Part shown: piece after piece, positions 35,601 to 50,600 of the stretch | How positions within the stretch are numbered: position 1 is the stretch's first letter | Layout: each line of letters begins with the position of its first letter | NCBI GenBank assembly: GCA_030141605.1 | Contig: JAQGDQ010000538.1 | Span: 84,807-148,806 of the forward strand | Direction of reading: 5' to 3' | Source of the DNA: Tubiluchus corallicola | Taxonomy: Eukaryota; Priapulida; Priapulimorpha; Priapulimorphida; Tubiluchidae | Length of the DNA stretch: 64,000 nt | The notes under the pieces: generated by a model | What the model saw: only the letters and a program-made list of their open reading frames with translations | Told to the model about the DNA's origin: nothing | Databases searched by the model: none | Program-made: the position numbers and the translations under genes

Positions 35601-38600
35601 ATAGCAATGCTTCTCACATTTTTTCTTACTAATTACTTTTTGTACTGTCACTCACTTTTCATAGATATCTGCCACAGTCTAGCTTTTAAAGTTTCAACCA
35701 ACGTATGTGGCGAGTTCTAGTTCTCAAACAGTAAGGGGTGTATGCTTCTGTGTTTTCTACAGGAAAAAGCTAACTACTTCTATAGTAAATCACAATATTG
35801 AAACTTTATGATAAAAGTGATTAATTAACATCCTTAAAGGTTGCATCTCGGCCGAAGGTATTCAGACAACCAGTTACAGGAAACGGAAGCAAACATATTC
35901 AGCTTAATAATTAAATATAGCAATATATTCATCTTAATAAAGTATTAATCAAGTATGTAATTTCGCTTTATCAAGTAACAATATAAATTCAAGCAAATAC
36001 TATAGCTGGAATTTCATGATTTACATTAATTTTCTGAAATGTTGAGAAAGTGGATATACAAAATGAAATATTTAAAAAAAATATATTTAATAGCAAGATC
36101 AGTATATAAAAAGTTATATATATATACAAAGTTATATTATATTATATATATATATATTATCAGGAAATTAAATGAGTTACACTGAGGAAAAAAATGAGGT
36201 AAATGTCAATCAGCAAACTTAAAATATTCATCAATAACACACTCGATCTTACATTAAGAACAGAGAAAAGACTGCAGTGAAAAATGAGCAAATTAAATAC
36301 TCACATTTGAAAACAAGAAACTCAGTCTAATGATGACCGTTTTACAATTTTATCTACATGCTGCTTCAAGTTTCCCAGTGCACTTACCTTCAATGCCACA
36401 TTATCTGGCAACTCACGAGCAGCCAGCATGACATAGTTACGTGGCGTGGCAAGAATACTATGTACAGTTATATCTTTATCAGTCAGTGTGCCAGTGTTAT
36501 TAGTAAAAAATGAAGCCACCCCTCTAGTATCTGCAAAAACAGAAATAATTTTATAACTTACATACAACTAAGTATATCTACACAATTCCAAGCTACACAA
36601 ATGTTATCTTACCTGGCAAATTCATAAAAAATTGTATGGGTGCACTAAAGGCTAGGGATGAGCCATTCACTCCAGTAATTTCAAGGTTCGCCACTGCAGT
36701 GTTAATACCTTCAGATGACTTGTGCCAAAAGTATGGATTTACTTTCGAAGTAGCCAACTGGAAATATTGATAATTTACTCATGCTATAAAATTATACAAT
36801 TTACTAAAATTCAAGATGTTTTTAATTGTGAACTTTTTTTCACGAAAAAAGTAAACAGGTTAAAAACAAATAGAGTAAACAAAGCATAAGTGATTGGACT
36901 GATATAAAATCAGCTAAAGTGCAGAATTAACATCAGCAGAAGGTATTTCACTAATTTTATTATGAGCAATAATAAATTTGCTAATAAGAAAATAAATCAG
37001 ATTTCTAAAAGCACTCTCTATAAAATAAATTACAACAAACATTTTGGTCAGTGATTACCTTGCAGGCTCAATGTACAACCTAATGCTACTATTGTTGCAG
37101 CCCAAACAGCAGTAAAAAAATGTTTCAAGAGCGTGATAAAAGTTAAATACACAACCGTAATTTCGACCGTCTCATCCTTGTTTGATAGATTTAGGAATAA
37201 ATCAGCTGGAGGTATTTTGAAGTGCCCGGCATTACCTCCCATATCAATTTCAGAATCTGAAGAAACAAAAAGCAAATAAAAAATGTCACAACGAGAAGCA
37301 CAAACTGTCAACCAGTCACTAACTGGTTTCTTTATTCCTTATCAGAATCTCGAATGTCCCGACCTGGCTGTAAACTTCAATAATTATTGTGGACAGACTA
37401 TAATGTGTACCAGGTGCTTGTAACCTCTAAGAGCACAGGGTCAAGTAACCAAAAAGCTCAGAAAGGCTTGCACCTGGCAGTTCCTGATCCTTCTATTAAG
37501 TGGGACTAAGTACTGTAATTTGGAATTATTAAAGATTAAAATGCTGCTAAAGTCTGCTGACCTTGATCCTATGGTCGAAGGTCCTAGGACCTGTAAGCCA
37601 AGTTTGCAGACTGTACTTTTTCGGTTACTTTCACAATTACATCTTACAAGTTACATCTACCCCATCCAGCCACCATATTTGTGAAAAATTTTTTGAATCT
37701 AGCTCAAAGCCCTAAGAGGAGTTGTATGACAATCGCAAAATTGAATATACACCGCACCATTATCTAAGGCAGGGGTGTGCAAATTGCGGCCCGCGGGCCA
37801 CTTGCGGCCCGCCGAAAGAATTTGTGCGGCCCGCAAAGAAATTTGTCGACCTAATGAAAGTGCGGCCCGGGCGATTAATTGAGTGTATCCAGCTGAAGTC
37901 CGTGCCACAATCCCCCAAGATAGTGCGGGTAGTTTTTTCTACTAGATCGGATGCCATTAACCCTTACAAGACGGTTGTAGCTTAATGTCACTGTACTACA
38001 CAGACTGTGTGATACAAATTACTAATATGCATTGTAATGAAATTACCACTATCTGTCCTGAAAATAGAAATATGTGGTTTGTAATATAAATTTTAATAAC
38101 TTCTAAAATAGTTTCTTGAGTGTAGTAGTAATGATGTACGCAGGTCGGATGTGAAAAAATCGTTATTAGGCCTTTCTGTACTTGGCTCATTGATCAAACT
38201 GCCTGTGGCCCGCAGGAATTGCGAGAAAGTTTAATGTGGCCCGGCTAGTCAGATAATTTGCACACCCCTGATCTAAGGCCTCTTATCTACCTCACAAGCC
38301 TGTAAATTTCATGACTCTAAGTAATATGCTTTTTGAGTTATTAAATATTATAATGGAGAAATAGAGGCCAGACTTATTGGCTGTTAATGACTGGTAAGAT
38401 TCGAACCAACATGGTTAAAGTCTATTGTTTATAGTCTAAAAAGGTCATTATAAATAAACTTGGAAAAAATAGCAACAAATGAAGAACTACTCAATCAACC
38501 AAACAAAGTTCTTTCAAAGGCACATTCAAAATAGAACGAGAATAAGCTCAAATAAAAATGTTTTCCCATTTATAATTATTTTTAGATAATATGCTGTTGT

Positions 38601-41600
38601 GGCTTGAACACAATGTATGGAAAAAATTGCAAAATCTGTATCTGATTACTTTCTCCAAAAAATTCTGCTAATTAATTAAAAGCAAACTACAAACCTTGAA
38701 AGATGACTCTTTCTAAACCTAGCGCAGTTTCACTACAAACTACATTAAATCTTGTGAAGCTGTAACACCTTCCCTCTTTACTGTAGTAGGAATGCATTGT
38801 CTAATTACATTAGTGTAATTACACATTATTGTTAGAGCATTGTGATTGGCTTTCTTTCACTGTTAACTTGTTGAATTGTTTTTAATGTGTTACACTAATT
38901 TAGCAATTGGTTGACCAAAATGCTGTTCAACTTTTCAACCATTTCGTTTAACTATGTGTTGAGTCAGAACACTTGTTTAACTTTATTTTTTTGTTCTCTG
39001 TCTTAATTTCGTAATAGTAATCCTGATTTCTGGTTTACTGGTTTTTATACTTTTTAGTATAATAATTTTGTCACAATAATTTTCTTGATCTGGGTGTAGT
39101 TAACCCATTTAAGCTGGATGCTAAGTATAATGATTGCATTTTCACTAATTATTCATCTTAATTTCTATGTATAGTATTTGTGATGTTTGATGTACTTTGT
39201 CAATAGATACGCCATTAGACTTATTTTTTTTCTTTTTGCACGGCTTAAATTAACATATACTAAGAGCAACAAACAAGTTCAAAGGTTTTTCGTTCGAACC
39301 ACAGTTTATTATTGGCCTACATCAGGCATCATGGTCAACATTCAGTTGTCAGAATGAGAGTACAGTTACATTCAGAATATGAATTCTCATACAAATTCTC
39401 AGAGCACTAGAGTGTGAGATGATTCATCCCCACTGCTTACTATTTAAGCTCTAAATTAAAAACACTTGCATGAATTTCTATACACAAATTAAATAATTCT
39501 TAATATTGGTTATGAAATTCAAAAAAAGTAATAGATACCTCCTATTTCATCAACTTCTTTTTTGTCCACAGTCACTGTGATTGTATCTGTTTCAATTATA
39601 GTTGCATTGTCACCTTTTCTTTTCTTATCCTTGATCACACTTGATATGGTGTCTATGATACTAACACTTTTATCTGAAAAGTCTTTTCCCTGTTAAAAAA
39701 GCATACTCGGTGTTTAAGACAAGGCTGAAATATGATCATCCCATTACACATTAGCAGAGTAATCTTGCCCCACACAAAAAATTAGTTAGTGAAGCCTATT
39801 TGTTTTAAAGCTTGGAATTAGGGTAAGAGTTTGTGTAAATATTGGGGCTGGGGTTAGGGATGGGGTATTTAAATTGCGTGGGTACCTGTATTAGTTAGTG
39901 AAGCCTATTTGTTTTAAAGCTTGGAATTAGGGTAAGAGTTTGTGTAAATATTGGGGCTGGGGTATTTAAATTGCGTGGGTACCTGTGATTGCATTCCAAA
40001 GCGAGAATCAACTCTATCAAGTTAGTTACAACAGAGATGATTTTGTCCCGAGGGGTCTAGAAACACTGCCAGGATATGGTTAGTCATCACTAGCAAAACC
40101 CAAAGAAGAGTTTCACATGTCATAGTCGTAATACGTGATTACATAATTTTATGCAATCTGCTTATGAAGCTGCGATTAAAAAATGAGCCAACAATTGCTC
40201 CATGCATAGTGCACCCGTATGTACACACAATGCATGGTGAGATCAAGAGTAATTACGCAATTGCATTTGTGCAATTTGACGTTGCAGATTAAGACAATGA
40301 AAGCACAGTAAAATGACACAGATGCAAAACTCTGCCAATCTTCAAAAGTAAAGTAAAGTTTACAGAATTGCAGTAACTAGTATTAAAAATGTCCCAAGTT
40401 CGATTGGCTTGGATATTAATGTAAAACATTAAGTGGATGCATGAATCAAGACACAAGCACATATCACCACCGACTTGTTTATCGAGATGTTGTCATACTG
40501 GTTACACAAAGCCAACAAAATCTCTGAAAATTAAAGCTCACAGATAATTATTCATTCGGGCTAGGCGGCCAAAAAAAGCAATGTACTGTGCTGCCTTCAA
40601 TGGTGTACATGGTTCCTGATGCACGATCAACAAAAAAAAATAAAAAACACACCAACCATTTACAGCTAACACTTACACATTGAAATAAAATGCAAGTGCA
40701 AGCCAGACTGACGCAATTAAAGCATAGCTCGCTTTACCAAAACTGACTTAAAAACCTAATGACACAAATAAAGAAAAATAAAGGGAAATTTGAAGCTGAT
40801 AATGGTCAAGAACGCAGTTCTGGTTGCATGCTTGAAAGTACGGCTTAGAAATTCTACACTCCGTAGATCACGTTTGATACTGCCTTCCCATGAAGCCTCT
40901 GATTTAAATTTGCATTCCAACACGGTTTAACTCCAACTCGCCACAGCATAAAAACACTTTCACAAATCATTACCTTTTCAGAATCTGTTTTGGAAACATT
41001 TTCCAAGGCACCAAATATTTTAGAAATACCAGCGAGTATAGTTCTGAAAAAGAAAAAGTACGGACATTGTCTCAAACATATTTCTTACTACTTTAAGCAA
41101 TTACTTAAAACTTAAAAATTATTATTAAAGCACCAATTGAATACAAATACAACAAACTAAGCAAGAAAAGTACAGTTCTGGCAGCTTTTGTGCCACCGAT
41201 GGGAATATGCACATTAGCACAAACAAACATACCGTTCGAGATACATAGTTCGAATCCTAAAAACCTCATAAACGAAATCACAATATTACAGTAATCAATA
41301 ATAATTTTATTTATAAACAATCACCTAAAATATAAAAATATCAATGATGCTGTACTATGCAAGAGATTTCAAAATGTTATAAGTTACAGTTCAAAAATAG
41401 AGAAAAATGTGGAAAATGATAAAAACACAAAATAAATAAATTAATTAAAACAAGAATTCTAAATTGTATTTGATAGATAGTGTAAAAGAAATAATGCTGA
41501 AGTAATATGGATGGTCATACTTAGGCAGATCCAAAACAACCCTAGTAGCCATGTTATATACTTTCTGCATGCAAACAGTCAAAATAAAATAGCGTTATAA

Positions 41601-44600
41601 AAATCTAGCTGAGAGATCACCAGAGAGTCAATCGCAGTTTTCAGATGATATATAATCAAATGCTTAAGAGTTTTCTTAATGTCATACAATTTGCATGATT
41701 TAATTTGACATCTTTCACAAATGTTTTACTACTATTATATGAAAATAACACCATCCCTTTTTTCTGATCACTTTTCTCAATCTTTGTTCTTGCTCTTCAT
41801 CTTAATGCAAAATTAATGAATAAAATATCATCGTTGCAATTTGTGCACACATAACCACACTTTAATATATTAACCCACTTAAGACTGCAACACATTGTTT
41901 TCACTCACGTCATCATTTGGCACAATAATAGGAAATATTCACATCTTACTGGATCAACCAAAGTGGGGTCACAGGTCACAAAATTGCAGACTGTCAACTA
42001 ACAGTGAAGTGTCAGCAGTAAACAATTACTTTATCAGCATCAATAAAAATTTAGGAAGTACACAATACGTGCTACAAAACAAGGCTACTGCTAAGAATTT
42101 GAGGATTTTATCTTGCAGCACTTGCTAAGGTCTTACCGAGTAGCACAACTGTAGTTTTGGGGCTTCTGCAAGATAATATGACGAGCCCATATCATTCGAT
42201 CAATGGAAACATTTTTGTGAGTACACTATGTTTTTTTAAATCAGTTATAAAACTGTCACAAATTTAAACTGTCTTTAATTTTTTCTGTGCATTTGCATAT
42301 TTTTTAAAAACGTATACCAAGATTGGCTAAAAACCTCTTCTGAGACATTAAAATGTTCAGGACTATATGTGCCACACTCACTTTACAGCACTTGTGTCAT
42401 TAAAGTGTAATGGCATACAAGGTAGTAACCCATCCGACTTAGTCATATACTGATGCAACTCCAAGCTGAAACTGAAAGCTACTACAGCAGGCGCCGCTTA
42501 ATAGACTCACTTTGTGACCGACGTGTTTTGACCCAATTAACCGACTGAACCTGTTAACCGATAGGTGTAGTATTACAGGTAGAGAAGTATGAGTCATCTG
42601 CCTACATGCACTGCAAAGGTTTTTAATGAATTTTAGAAACGAAGTAATGCCTAATTCCTTTGTGCAGTTGAAAATTAGAAAAAAATTGTTTAAAATGTTA
42701 ACTTATATAAGTGAATTAGTAATAAATTAAAAAGGAATACCAGCTCAACTCATCTTTGACTGTTAACTGATTAAGCATAAAAGCGTGATTTGAAACGACA
42801 GCATCAAGAGAAAACTGCTAGGCAAATGGTAACAGATTCAAAGCAAAACCACTACGCTAGCGTATTAGCGCATGATAAACTTACCTGCTTACAAACAAAA
42901 CGGCACTTAACATGATTGTTTCTATATACATACTGCACAAAGGGGAAGTAAAGATGGCATAAAAGTAAGAAAGGTTTCCTTGGGCACATACAAGTATCTT
43001 ATTTTAAGTAGGTGAAGGAAAAATATTGAGTCAATTATGCGGAGTAATTTGAGTCAATTACCAATAGTTTTATGTATATTTGAATAAGAGTGAGTTTATT
43101 AAGCGGCAACTACTTTACAAGTTACTACAACTCTGTTTTACAATATTCACATAGCAAAGAAACATGTATACATACTGTCCAGACTCTTCAGCTTCATCAA
43201 TATTCATATCATCTTTCCCCTCTTTTAGAAAATTTCCAATTATTTCTAAATTATCTATAACTTGTTTCTGAAAAAAGTGAATGTTATAGGATCAATTTGC
43301 TTTAGAAGTAGGCCAATATTGCGAAATTTATTTCTCTTAAGTTAGGTTAGGTAAAGACCGACAGCGGATGCCAAAAACTAGAAAAAAAATTACAGCAAAT
43401 ATTTAGAAAAAAAACTTACTTGACTAGTAAAGCCTAGATATATTAAAAATAAGTTTCATTATCAACAATTTTAAGTCGCTTCCACAACTGATATTGTACT
43501 ATAATATTATAATTTAGCTGGTGATTATAGTTCTAGGGATAATTTGTGATAGTTCTGAAATCAAACCCTTCTAAGAGTTTCAAAAGCACTCCTCCGAGCT
43601 CGTGCCAGTGCTAAAATGTGAGCAGCCTTTAAAAAATAAAAGATTTAGCAAATATTTAAATTGTAGTATTAAAAATCAGTGCATCACATTCAAATACCTA
43701 CCGTAAATTTCTTCCTATTCACAACAAAACAAAATACGATAAGGAAACATTATTGTTGGACAAATCAATAGAAACCACTCCTGTTTTTAGTTTATTATAT
43801 AGCTGTAGGCAAATAAGTTGCATTTAAACATGTTTACTTACATTTGCTTCACTAAGGCCATCTTCTCCCACATTGTCTGTCCACATTCCTGCCCGCTGTC
43901 TCCAAGCTTGAATAGACGATGCTGGAAGCTGAGATAAAACGTCTAACAGGGAATTTCTGATCTGAATACAAATAACAATAATAATTGATTAAAAAAAATC
44001 AAATTTTTGCAAACAAGTTTTTTATAGTAACTCAATCATTAAAAATTTGCTTTTTAAGAATACCTTTGGTATGTCGTCAAACACATACCAACACAGGCAA
44101 CACAAGAAAACTTGGTATTTTCATCAAAAATACACATGTCAAAACAACACTTTATGTAACAGTCAATTAAACAGAAGCTAGCATGATTAAATTGCATTAC
44201 AGAGACCATTAAAAAGATAAACAATGAAATTTAATCACAAATTGCTTATATGAACTTACTTCTATTTTCAATTGGTTTATCTCTGTTGTCTCATTACCCA
44301 AAGGTTTCAAATCATTAAGCAAAAATGTTGCAAGGTGTATCAGATGAGAAACACCTAAAGTAAGTCACAAAAAACAAAAACACTAAATTACACTGTCAAT
44401 ATACTAATGTTCTACACTACTAAATTTGTATCAGCTGCATCATTTGTAGAATTGTAATAAGATTTGCTTTGAATGAATGTAACTTACCCATGATGTCACC
44501 AGAGTCAAGAAGAGTCTTCATTTTTCTGACAAGGTTCTGTACCAGCTGCAAAACATCCTTTATGCGATCTAGGGCAGTATCCCAAGTTTTGCCATACTCG

Positions 44601-47600
44601 TATGGATACACCTACACAGCGAAAAACAAATGGTTCAACATGCATGATCAAAAATAAACACACAATCTCATGTTTTAAAAATTCAGATTAATAAAAAATG
44701 GTTACCACCCAAAGGCAATTGTTTTAAATATACAAATGACAATGCAGGATTAGTGTAAACGAACACATAAAAGCAGGTGTACCGTGATTTCGAATTCCAT
44801 GGATACAGCTAATTTCAATGAGTCAGCCACCTTCAGAGTCACTACTGTTTTGTAGTTTCTTTCTGGTATTCCAGGTGCCAAAAGGGTTAAAGGTAAAATT
44901 GGTTGTGCTCCATAATGCAAAAAGATTCCTGCAAGCACAATGAAAAAGGAATGTTCAGGATAACTTCAGGTAGACTGGTTGTAATACCTCTACTGGTCTC
45001 AAATGGTTTATGAATCTCTACTTAGTTTAACCAAAAAAACTTTATTTTCTCTTTAGTACATCAGCAATTTTTGCATTTTTATTAATGCATTTAATTGAAA
45101 AAATGAACAAATAATAGTAATTTTCAGAGATCGAACTATCTAAACTGTTTGATAGGCATTTATTTAAACAAATCCACATAAATGAAGACCAACGCAAAGC
45201 AGGCATTATTATGATATAAAAACATTAACTTACCTTTTGAATTTTTTTCCTCGGCCATATCCTCAGCTCCAGTTTTGTAATAAAATTCATAAGACAGCGG
45301 AGTATCCGGATCAGTATAGCGGTCACAGTGCACAGAGAATTCGTGCACCGCAGCTGTTCCTAAACACGATAACAAATTGAAATAAAGAAAGAAAATGAGT
45401 AATAATATCAGTTATGATGGACTCTCAGTATTCGAACCAGTTTCTGAGCTTATGCCTACAATATTGCAAGGGCGAATGCAAGGTGAATAAAAGGTGAATG
45501 CTTGCTACATTCGATGGAAGCTTGCCTCAGCTACTGTTTGGAGTGAACAGAAAATCTCATCAGTTAATTGCAAGTTATTTGAAAAAATCTATACGATATT
45601 CCCAGTGCCTTTACATAAATGTCGATTTGGCATGTAATTATCTTAAAAACGTAATTCAATATGACCTGCGTAATCCGTGCAATTATTCAAATATTCACAA
45701 TCTTGGCATAAAAATTTTGAGGCTATGTATTAGTCAGTTTGGCTACATGCAGTTTTTTCTTTTGTATTACAGTCAATGCTGATTAGCAACCATTTTTACC
45801 ACCACTTCATTTTTTGAATTTTCAGTTATTAGCTTGTTGTGCACCTATACCGACATATAGCTAGTGTACACTCAATATTATGTCACTGTGTATAGTGTTC
45901 AATATAATAATATAATAAATAGATGAAATTTATGCTACAAAAATTCGTCAAATTTCGATGAAACTTTAGACAATTACAAAAAGTTTGTGAATGTGTAAAT
46001 TGTATAAAAATAAACTGAAAATAGAACAGAAAAATAAACCTTTTCTCACAACGTATTTTTCTAGCAGTACAATGCAACTAATTAAGGTAAAAATTAATTC
46101 ATCCGTGATACTAAGATTGAAGCAACAAGTTCATTTTTAGTTAAAAAATTTATTTTCCTTGGTTTAATTTCCTCTAGCTTTTTTGTGACTGTGAGCGAAT
46201 TTCTGCTGAAATTACAAAAAAAGGAATTGCAGTAGCAATCCACAGGTTTGATACTGAAGGATGTGTGACAATGTATCTGATTTAGTCAGCATTATTAGTC
46301 TATTATTACAAAAGGAGTTAGCTTCGCAGTTTAACAGGAATCATAAATCAAGTTCCGAATCTGTGTAATTTTGAAATCTCATATCTGAAATGTTAAAATG
46401 AAAGTTTGAGTTGCAAGTTTGTGTTTTTATCCTGGAATCCGAGTTTAGAATGAGTCAGCAAAAATGCTCAAGCTCTAGTTCTAGTTACAAAGAAAAACAG
46501 TTAAAGAACCTTCGATCGGTGAGACAGAGCATCTGCCTTGCTGAGGTCGTTCATTCAGTACGAATTCATAAGCCGCAATGCCCGAATACGGCGAATCAGG
46601 ATCAGCTCCTTAAAATAAATTATCAGAAACATATGATTAAACACATGCATCAAGCAAGCCTTTAAAAGCTTGTGAGCAGCAGATACGAATAACTACTAAT
46701 GAGGCAATAATAAATTAATTTCCGACTTAGATGCCAAATTACAATGCTGGACCAAATCACAATTCATTTTAAATGCAATGTTTATGCAGTAATTTCTTGT
46801 GACATCTCCAGTCTAGTCTGCAAACTTTGTAGTAAGACAGAAGCTTTTCTTCATATATTTTAGAAGTAACAAAATAATTAGCACATAATTAACATACCTG
46901 TAATTTCAAACATGCAAGTATCGCCTTCTCTGAATACTTTCCTTTTCACAACCAACCGGTCATTTTTCTTTAAATTTTCAAACAAAAACGCATCACGGTC
47001 AAAATCAATTGTTTTGCCAGAGCTGCAGAACTTCAGTGACCAGTGGAACACAAAATGGTTGGTACATTTTGTGCATTCGGCTTTTAGCTCCAGCTGGTCC
47101 AACGGGTCAACTTTTGCTCCGCAGTTTAGCACACAACTAAAATTACCCAAAAAGCTCATTTCATTTCAATGCTGAATTTTCACATGTGTAATTTCCCACA
47201 TGCAAATGCCACTAACACTAAGAAAAAGAATATTTTAAGAACATTTTAGAAGCAATAAAAAGGCAAGACAATAAATCTAAAACAAAACAAAGAGTCTCTT
47301 GAGTGCTTCAGATATAATTTTAGCACAGATGATTTATCCCTGGATTTTTTAGCAATCCTGAAAGCAAAATCTCAAAGAAACTTTACTTCTGAATGTACAT
47401 GTATATACCTTATCACAATAGTGGGCCGTGGACCCTCATAAGCCACAATTACTTGTTTTGCAAATTCTATTCTTTTATCTTCCTTTGAAAATCCCAAATA
47501 CACTGTATGTGGTTGTTCCTTAGCCAAACTTTTCGACTCAATAAGAATAGATGAGTCTGTTAAACAAACACATAAAAATGTGAAAGAATGAACCAAAGTT

Positions 47601-50600
47601 AAAAAATAATAAAATTATAATTATTATTTTTTCATTTTCAGGAAATGTTTAGAATAAAATTTCGAAATGTACAGAGAAAAGAAAAGAGAGAGAGAGACAG
47701 AGAGAGAGAGAGGAGAGAGAAAAAGAAAGAAAAACAGAGAGGAGATAGATAGATAGATAGACAGATGCATTTTTAGAGATAGAGAAGGAATGCAAGTAGG
47801 CTAAAATCAGCAGTCAGATCATAAAAATCACTGTACCCGTAATTTCATGCAAAATGCATAACAACTGAAACTAGTTGACAATGTTTCTGACGTGGTCAGA
47901 AACTGAAGATTTTGCAAACAATAATTATAAAATTGAGCCTTATATATGAAGTGACGACTTTTTTTGAATGTGCCTATTTTCTGTTATTGAATTCACCTTG
48001 CTTAAATACATCGGAAGTGCATTTTACAATGAAACCTCATCATTTAACTGTTCAGCCCATCACCCATAGGTCAATGGTCAACCAATCTCGGCATAACTCA
48101 TACCATTCAATTTGTCTCCTCGACTCGCTAGAGGGGTTGCTGGTTAACTATTCTCATTGTACTATTCGATCTGCCTCATCGAGACCTTTCAATTGATATG
48201 CTACAAGGTACCATTCCTCAACACTCCATGCACTTCTGTTCACGATTCCCATTTTTCGGTTTTTGCCCCCTAGAGGAAAATTTTCCTACACAAGCATGTC
48301 CCATATTTTGTGATGTGCAAGGCTCCGACCCCACCTTTCAACATAACAAACATTGTGGCTCTAGCTCAAAAACCATGGAAGTAGATGGACCATAAAAAAA
48401 TAAATGACCTACCCGCTCCGTGATCTTTGACCCAGCAACTCGGGTCACATGTATACATAGATAACTTTGACCAGAGAGTGTACCGCATGAGTTTTGTGTC
48501 CCTAGCTCTCGGCATGTAAAAGGTCACCAATTGGGGACCCCAAATTCTGCATTTTGGCCCCTACCTCGGGTGTTTAAACCTTGTCAGTTTTTTAAGACCC
48601 CAGGTGCACATCTACTCCACAATTAGAAAAAACCGAAAGGCCTAGGAGGAGATGACAATGAAAGGAAAAACTGACCAATGCACACTGTCTCTCCCTCCTT
48701 GACCAGTGACCACCACACTGTATTTTATCCCCCGAGCAGGACCACCAATCCTGTGAGTTTGGTGATCCTAGCTTGCAAGGATAAGAGTTCTTAAGCATTA
48801 GTTGCGGAGAATAAATAATAATAATAATACTCTTAATACCAAATGAAAAACAGTAAGAGTTTGCTATAGCAAAATCTTAATAATTTCACAATAAATAACT
48901 GCAAAGCAATTTATTAATATGAAGTAAGTATAGTTGGAATGTTTCTGCATGTTTTCACATTGTTTCTTCTAACATGTGTGGGTTCATATAATGTTTTGTT
49001 TCAGATCACACTTTGCTGGAACACATTAAAGTGAGACTAGTTCAGCAAAGATTTACTATATTAACAAAAAATAGCTGAAAATTGTAAGCATCTTTAAACA
49101 GTTTAAATGCTTGTGAATTAAAACATAAGTAGAGTACAGTTAGCAAAAAACAAAAAATGTACTTTTGCTGTAATTTGCAATAAGAGCAGGTCTGTTATAA
49201 AAGCAACCTTCTCCTTCAGTAGGGACATTATACTGCATTGATCCATTGTAACAATACCAAGTATACCTATCATAAAAAAGCAAATTTTCAAAATAATGAC
49301 GATGACAATTATGATGATGATGATGATGGTAATGATGATGATGATTATGTTAGCGATAGAGATGAAAATAATGATAGTAATAACAAAAAAGTAGGCAGGA
49401 AAAGATTCTACATTGAATCCTGAGAAATATTGGTTGTGGCATCCTGAGAAATTTGGGCAGCCTGGTGAAAGGTGAAACTTTAGCCATGGCTGGCATTTCA
49501 CCTTGTTACAGTGTCACGAATAAAACTTTTGTGGAGGTGATGTTTGTAGTTCATCCAGCTTTCCTTAGCATGTCATTTTGACACGTTCTGCTTGCTAGTC
49601 TGTGTTTACATAATCGATTGCAGGTGATGCATATAAAAATGCATCTGCCAAGTAGCACAATGACAGAGAGTACACGGTCCAAACTCGCATGTAATGCTTT
49701 GGGAGGTTGGCCTGTCATCAGGATAAAAATTTCAGATAGCTATACTGCCATGGACGTAATCTGTGTCTCACCATTTGAATATATACAGACATCTGCACAG
49801 AGGAGGGCTGTGGTGGTCTTGAACACTGCCCTTTTTGTTCTTTGTATCAAAAGTGCTCTTTTAGCCAAAATTAAGAAAGGATTTACCTTTTCTTCAAATA
49901 AATTTAATGTAAAAAATTCAGACTTGTTTTCGACTATTTATTCTATTAATAATAAATTGGTATTCCAAAAGTTTGAATAACTGGAACCCATTATTTTTTC
50001 ATTACTACTATATCTTGCGTGATAAACCTTCTTCACGTTGGACATATGTCTTTATTATGAATCCCAAAACTACTCTTTTAATGCAAAGGTTTTATTTAAC
50101 CCTTTACTGGCACATAAAACAGTTTTAGGGGAGGGTTTGGCATGAGGCTTCTTTGGGGTAAAGCCCTCTACAAGATTTTTACAGAAATGCGAAGAGAGGA
50201 CATTACATATGCATGGTATAGTGATAGCTTATAAGCCGGTAAAAGCTGATTATGATTCAGATTAAAGCTGCTTATATAACTGGACATACAACAAAAATGA
50301 AAATTTATCTTGAAGTTATGCAAGTTTATATCAAGTGCCAAATAAAAATAATATAAGCATTTTTAATAAGTCAAGTGAGAATAAAGATGGTTTGGTGATT
50401 TTTTTTATTTATCAACAGCATTGTAACATATAGACTATCTGTATTGACTTGTAGATACTTGTAGAAACAAATTATATTCACGTTTTTCAAATACCAAATT
50501 CTGCATTACAGTTCAAAACTGATTTACGAGCACACTTTGTGCCAAGCAGTTTGCTGATGTATCTCAAACTTGTTTTAATGGAGAGTTATATAAAGCATTC

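Noticed and set aside
45498-45782. 94-codon + strand frame
   Set aside because: No features, inside an intron of the opposite-strand gene; likely chance.
46510-46608. tRNA/SINE-like string (AGAGCATCTGCCTTG) on the + strand
   Set aside because: It coincides with a REJ exon on the other strand with perfect motif and phase; there is no B box at the right distance.
49118-49501. 127-codon minus frame with Ile-rich stretch
   Set aside because: Driven by the GAT/ATG repeat, with no domain; also not in phase with adjacent exons.
49618-49980. 120-codon + strand frame
   Set aside because: No recognisable motif; AT-rich Ser/Lys-rich end typical of chance frames; antisense in an intron.
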